Shown here one piece after another: positions 61,692-64,000 of a DNA stretch of 64,000 nt. The DNA comes from Mycolicibacterium sp. 018/SC-01/001 (lineage in GTDB: Bacteria > Actinomycetota > Actinomycetes > Mycobacteriales > Mycobacteriaceae), in the NCBI RefSeq assembly GCF_007096635.1, contig NZ_VKAA01000002.1, positions 62,001 through 126,000 of the forward strand. Direction: 5' to 3'. The notes under the pieces were generated by a model. It had not been told where the DNA came from. It searched no databases and saw only the letters and a program-made list of their open reading frames with translations. Each line of letters begins with the position of its first letter. Within the stretch, counting starts at the first letter, position 1. The translations under genes and the position numbers were made by a program.

Positions 61692-63065
61692 TTATTGCGC
61701 CTGACTCACCGAGGACATGTGAAAGTCCGGAATTCGCAGGGACGGCATCTGCGCCCGGGTCGCCCAGTCGCCCCATTCGCGCGGCAGCGTGACCTCGCTG
61801 ACGCCGGCCTCGGTCGCACGCCGCAGCAGATCCAGCGGGCTCTCGTTGAAGCGGAAGTTGTTCACCGCCGCGGTGACCTCACCGTTCTCGACCAGGTACA
61901 CGCCGTCGCGCGTGAGCCCCGTCAGCAGCAGCACCGACGGGTCGACCTCGCGGATGTACCACAGCGTGGTCAGCAGCAGCCCGCGCTCGGTGGCGGCGAT
62001 CATGTCCCCCAGGGTGCTGGCGCCGCCGGTCATCACCAGATTGTCGGCCCCGACGGCGACCGGGGCGCCGAACTCCGCCGCGGCGGCGCGGGGATAAGCG
62101 AGGGCATTGATCAGGCCGTCGCGCAGCCAGTCGACCCGCTCGATCGCCATCCCGTTGTCGAACACCGACGCCCGCTCCGATGACGTCGCGACGGCCACAT
62201 AGGGCGCGCACTCCAGTCCCTCCGCAGTGGGATCCGAGTACAGCGTCAGCGGCAGATCGGTGAGCTTCTCCCCCACCCTCGTGCCGCCGCCGGGCGCCGA
62301 CAACGCCGAGCGGCCCTCCTGTGCGCCCCGGCCGCCCATCGTCCAGGCGAAGTAGATCATCAGGTCCGCCACGGTCGACGGCGGCAGCAGGGTCTCGTAG
62401 TGCCCGGCGGGCAGGTCGACGGTGCGGTGCGCCCATGACAGCCGGGTGTCGAGTTCGGCCAGCAGCGCGTCGGTCGACACGTTCGCGAAGTCGGGGGTCC
62501 CGACGCCGGCCCACGCGCTGGCCCCGGAGCGCTTGGCGTTGATCTCCACAGAGCCCGTGGGCTGGGTGAAGCGCCGACGCACACCCCCGGAGGTGGCCAC
62601 GAACGTCGTCTCGACGACGTGCCGGGCGTACCCGAACAGCGTGTCGGGGCCGCGGAATCCGCGCGCGAGGTCAGACGCCACCCCGGCGAAGACGTCGGCG
62701 CCCGTGCCCACGCTGGGCTCGTCCCAGTCAGCCGGCACGTCCGTGGCGGGCAGTGGGGCCGCGCTGTCCCGTGCGGACGGAGCCGTCGCGGCCGCCTGCT
62801 GCGAGGCGGCGACGAGCCCGGCGATGACCGACGGGTCGACGGTACTGGAGCGCACCGAACCCACGTGGGCGGTGTCACCGCGGCGCACGATGGAGATCAC
62901 CGTGGTCGTGCGGCCGGTGGATTCGCCGTTCGTGGTCATCGTGTTGTTGGCCCAGCGCAGTGCCGCGTCGACCCGGTCGGTGACGACGACGATGGTCTCG
63001 TCGGCGCCGCCGAGACGGGCGGCTTCGGCCAAGGCGGAGTCGACCACCTGCTGCGCGCTGATCAT
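61692..63065 (-). CDS. TldE/PmbA-type protease subunit
   Basis: A 457-residue member of the PmbA/TldD family, the TldE-like non-metal subunit. It pairs with TldD to degrade unfolded peptides and mature some ribosomal peptides. The conserved helical N-terminus (VVDSALAEAARLGGADETIVVV), the strand block TTTVISIVRRGDTAHVGSV and the C-terminal GEVTAAVNNFRFNESPLDLL are seen; no HExxxH motif is present. The ATG overlaps the TldD stop (ATGA). Confidence 0.9.
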   Translation of the reverse strand: MISAQQVVDSALAEAARLGGADETIVVVTDRVDAALRWANNTMTTNGESTGRTTTVISIVRRGDTAHVGSVRSSTVDPSVIAGLVAASQQAAATAPSARDSAAPLPATDVPADWDEPSVGTGADVFAGVASDLARGFRGPDTLFGYARHVVETTFVATSGGVRRRFTQPTGSVEINAKRSGASAWAGVGTPDFANVSTDALLAELDTRLSWAHRTVDLPAGHYETLLPPSTVADLMIYFAWTMGGRGAQEGRSALSAPGGGTRVGEKLTDLPLTLYSDPTAEGLECAPYVAVATSSERASVFDNGMAIERVDWLRDGLINALAYPRAAAAEFGAPVAVGADNLVMTGGASTLGDMIAATERGLLLTTLWYIREVDPSVLLLTGLTRDGVYLVENGEVTAAVNNFRFNESPLDLLRRATEAGVSEVTLPREWGDWATRAQMPSLRIPDFHMSSVSQAQ

Positions 63066-64000
63066 CGCCGCTCGTCCCGGGTGTTGAGCACGTTGATCCC
63101 GCGGAACAGCGCCGACGGGCAGCCGTGGCTCACGGCCGCCACCTGACCGGGCTGGGCCTTGCCGCAGTTGAACGCGCCCCCGAGGCGCCATGTCGATTGT
63201 CCGCCAACGGCTTCCATCGCACCCCAGAAATCGGTCGTGGTGGCCTGGTACGCGACATCGCGGACCTGCCCGTCGAGCACGCCGTCCCTGATCCGGAAGA
63301 AACGCTGCCCGGTGAACTGGAAGTTGTAGCGCTGCATGTCGATCGACCAGCTCTTGTCCCCGACGATGTAGATGCCGTCGTCCACCCGCGCGATCAGGTC
63401 CTCGGTGCTGACGTCCTCGGGCGCCGGCTGCAGCGACACATTCGCCATCCGCTGGATGGGCACGTGATGCGCCGAATCGGCGTAGCTGCACCCGTTGGAG
63501 CGGCCCACCCCGAGGCGCGGCGCGAACACCCGATCGAGCTGGTAACCCACGAACAGGCCGTCGCGCACCAGGTCCCAGCTCTGCGCACGCACGCCCTCGT
63601 CGTCGAAACCGACTGTCGCCAGGCCGTGTTCGACGGTGCGGTCCGCAGTCACGTTCATCACCGGTGATCCGTACGCCATGCGGCCCAGCTTGTCCGGCGT
63701 TGCGAACGAGGTACCCGCGTAGGCCGCCTCGTAGCCGATCGCACGGTCGTATTCGGTGGCGTGGCCGATCGATTCGTGAATCGTGAGCCACAGGTTGGTC
63801 GGATCGATCACGAGATCGGTGGGGCCCGCCACGACGCTGGGCGCCTTCACCTTCTCGGCCAGCAGCACCGGCAGCGTGGCCAGCTCGTCCGACCAGTTCC
63901 AGATGTCGTCACCGGCAACGGCTTCCCATCCGCGCCCGGTCGGTGGTGCCAGCGTCGACATGGTCTCGAACGTGCCCGCCGCGCTGTCGACCGCGACGGC
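63062..64000 (-). CDS. TldD metalloprotease subunit, N-terminus beyond window
   Basis: The frame is open to the last base of the window; about 313 C-terminal residues are visible. The zinc motif HESIGHATEYDRA is near the middle of the visible part, with KSWSIDMQRYNFQFTGQRFFRIRDG and the cysteine-containing GGAFNCGKAQPGQVAAVSHGCPSALFRGINV block, which supplies the third metal ligand in TldD. With the overlapping TldE gene it forms a heterodimeric peptidase. An internal ATG at 63961 is not the true start. Confidence 0.92.
   Translation of the reverse strand, partial: AVAVDSAAGTFETMSTLAPPTGRGWEAVAGDDIWNWSDELATLPVLLAEKVKAPSVVAGPTDLVIDPTNLWLTIHESIGHATEYDRAIGYEAAYAGTSFATPDKLGRMAYGSPVMNVTADRTVEHGLATVGFDDEGVRAQSWDLVRDGLFVGYQLDRVFAPRLGVGRSNGCSYADSAHHVPIQRMANVSLQPAPEDVSTEDLIARVDDGIYIVGDKSWSIDMQRYNFQFTGQRFFRIRDGVLDGQVRDVAYQATTTDFWGAMEAVGGQSTWRLGGAFNCGKAQPGQVAAVSHGCPSALFRGINVLNTRDERR

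Overview
The window is chromosomal DNA from a mycobacterium, most likely a fast-growing Mycolicibacterium. G+C is high almost throughout, GTG and TTG starts are common, and 8753-24834 follows the Mycobacterium tuberculosis order ahpE - Rv2239c - Rv2240c - aceE - mabR - fabD - acpM - kasA - kasB - accD6 - glpD1 - Rv2250c - Rv2251 - Rv2252. Residue landmarks fit this (AhpE Cys45, AcpM Ser41, KasA Cys171). No rRNA operon, CRISPR array or recognisable insertion sequence was seen.

Layout. 1-2712: tail of an amidohydrolase, an MgtC/SapB membrane protein, and a divergent SDR/TetR pair separated by two operator-like palindromes. 2669-8674: a roughly 6-kb integrative island bounded by a 45-bp direct repeat that matches the 3' part of an intact tRNA-Val(UAC) gene at 8633-8704. 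The island holds a truncated prim-pol gene, an excisionase, a tyrosine integrase broken by a one-base frameshift and carrying an inserted domain, and a lower-GC cargo pair: a DUF3696-type ABC/AAA ATPase translationally coupled to a PIN-domain nuclease. This pair is the best candidate for an uncharacterised (probably defence) system. 8753-20106: AhpE, pyruvate dehydrogenase E1, the regulator MabR and the mycolic-acid FAS-II operon. 20179-24834: glycerol-3-phosphate dehydrogenase and its TetR regulator, divergent from an alkyl-DHAP-synthase-like flavoprotein and a diacylglycerol kinase.

24815-37724: DUF3145, a serine beta-lactamase-like protein, the MscR/MBL mycothiol-linked formaldehyde/NO detoxification pair, a SABATH-type fatty acid methyltransferase, a DapB-like reductase, and a four-gene peptide ABC transporter with a fused double ATPase. 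37754-54572: a DUF222/HNH (13E12-type) protein, AzlCD, an alpha/beta hydrolase, an M4 metalloprotease, a PhoD-like phosphatase, a POT peptide transporter, a coupled sedolisin/zinc-ribbon/membrane-protein operon (with a 47-residue zinc-ribbon gene nearby), a class III nucleotide cyclase, an L,D-transpeptidase and a DedA protein. 54569-60738: a CopB-type P1B ATPase behind two RicR-type copper operators, a chrB - PAP2 - MFS operon, a type II 3-hydroxyacyl-CoA dehydrogenase-like SDR, a UPF0014 permease and a CAU-anticodon tRNA (probably tRNA-Met). 60840-64000: an AhpD-like protein and the TldE/TldD protease pair, the latter cut by the window end.

Together the core genes link pyruvate to acetyl-CoA (AceE), malonyl-CoA (AccD6) and meromycolate elongation (FabD, AcpM, KasA, KasB) under MabR, beside glycerophospholipid genes. 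The flanks carry metal, peptide and envelope functions. Database identities, expression and operator occupancy were not testable here; calls rest on motifs, length and synteny recalled from known mycobacterial genomes.
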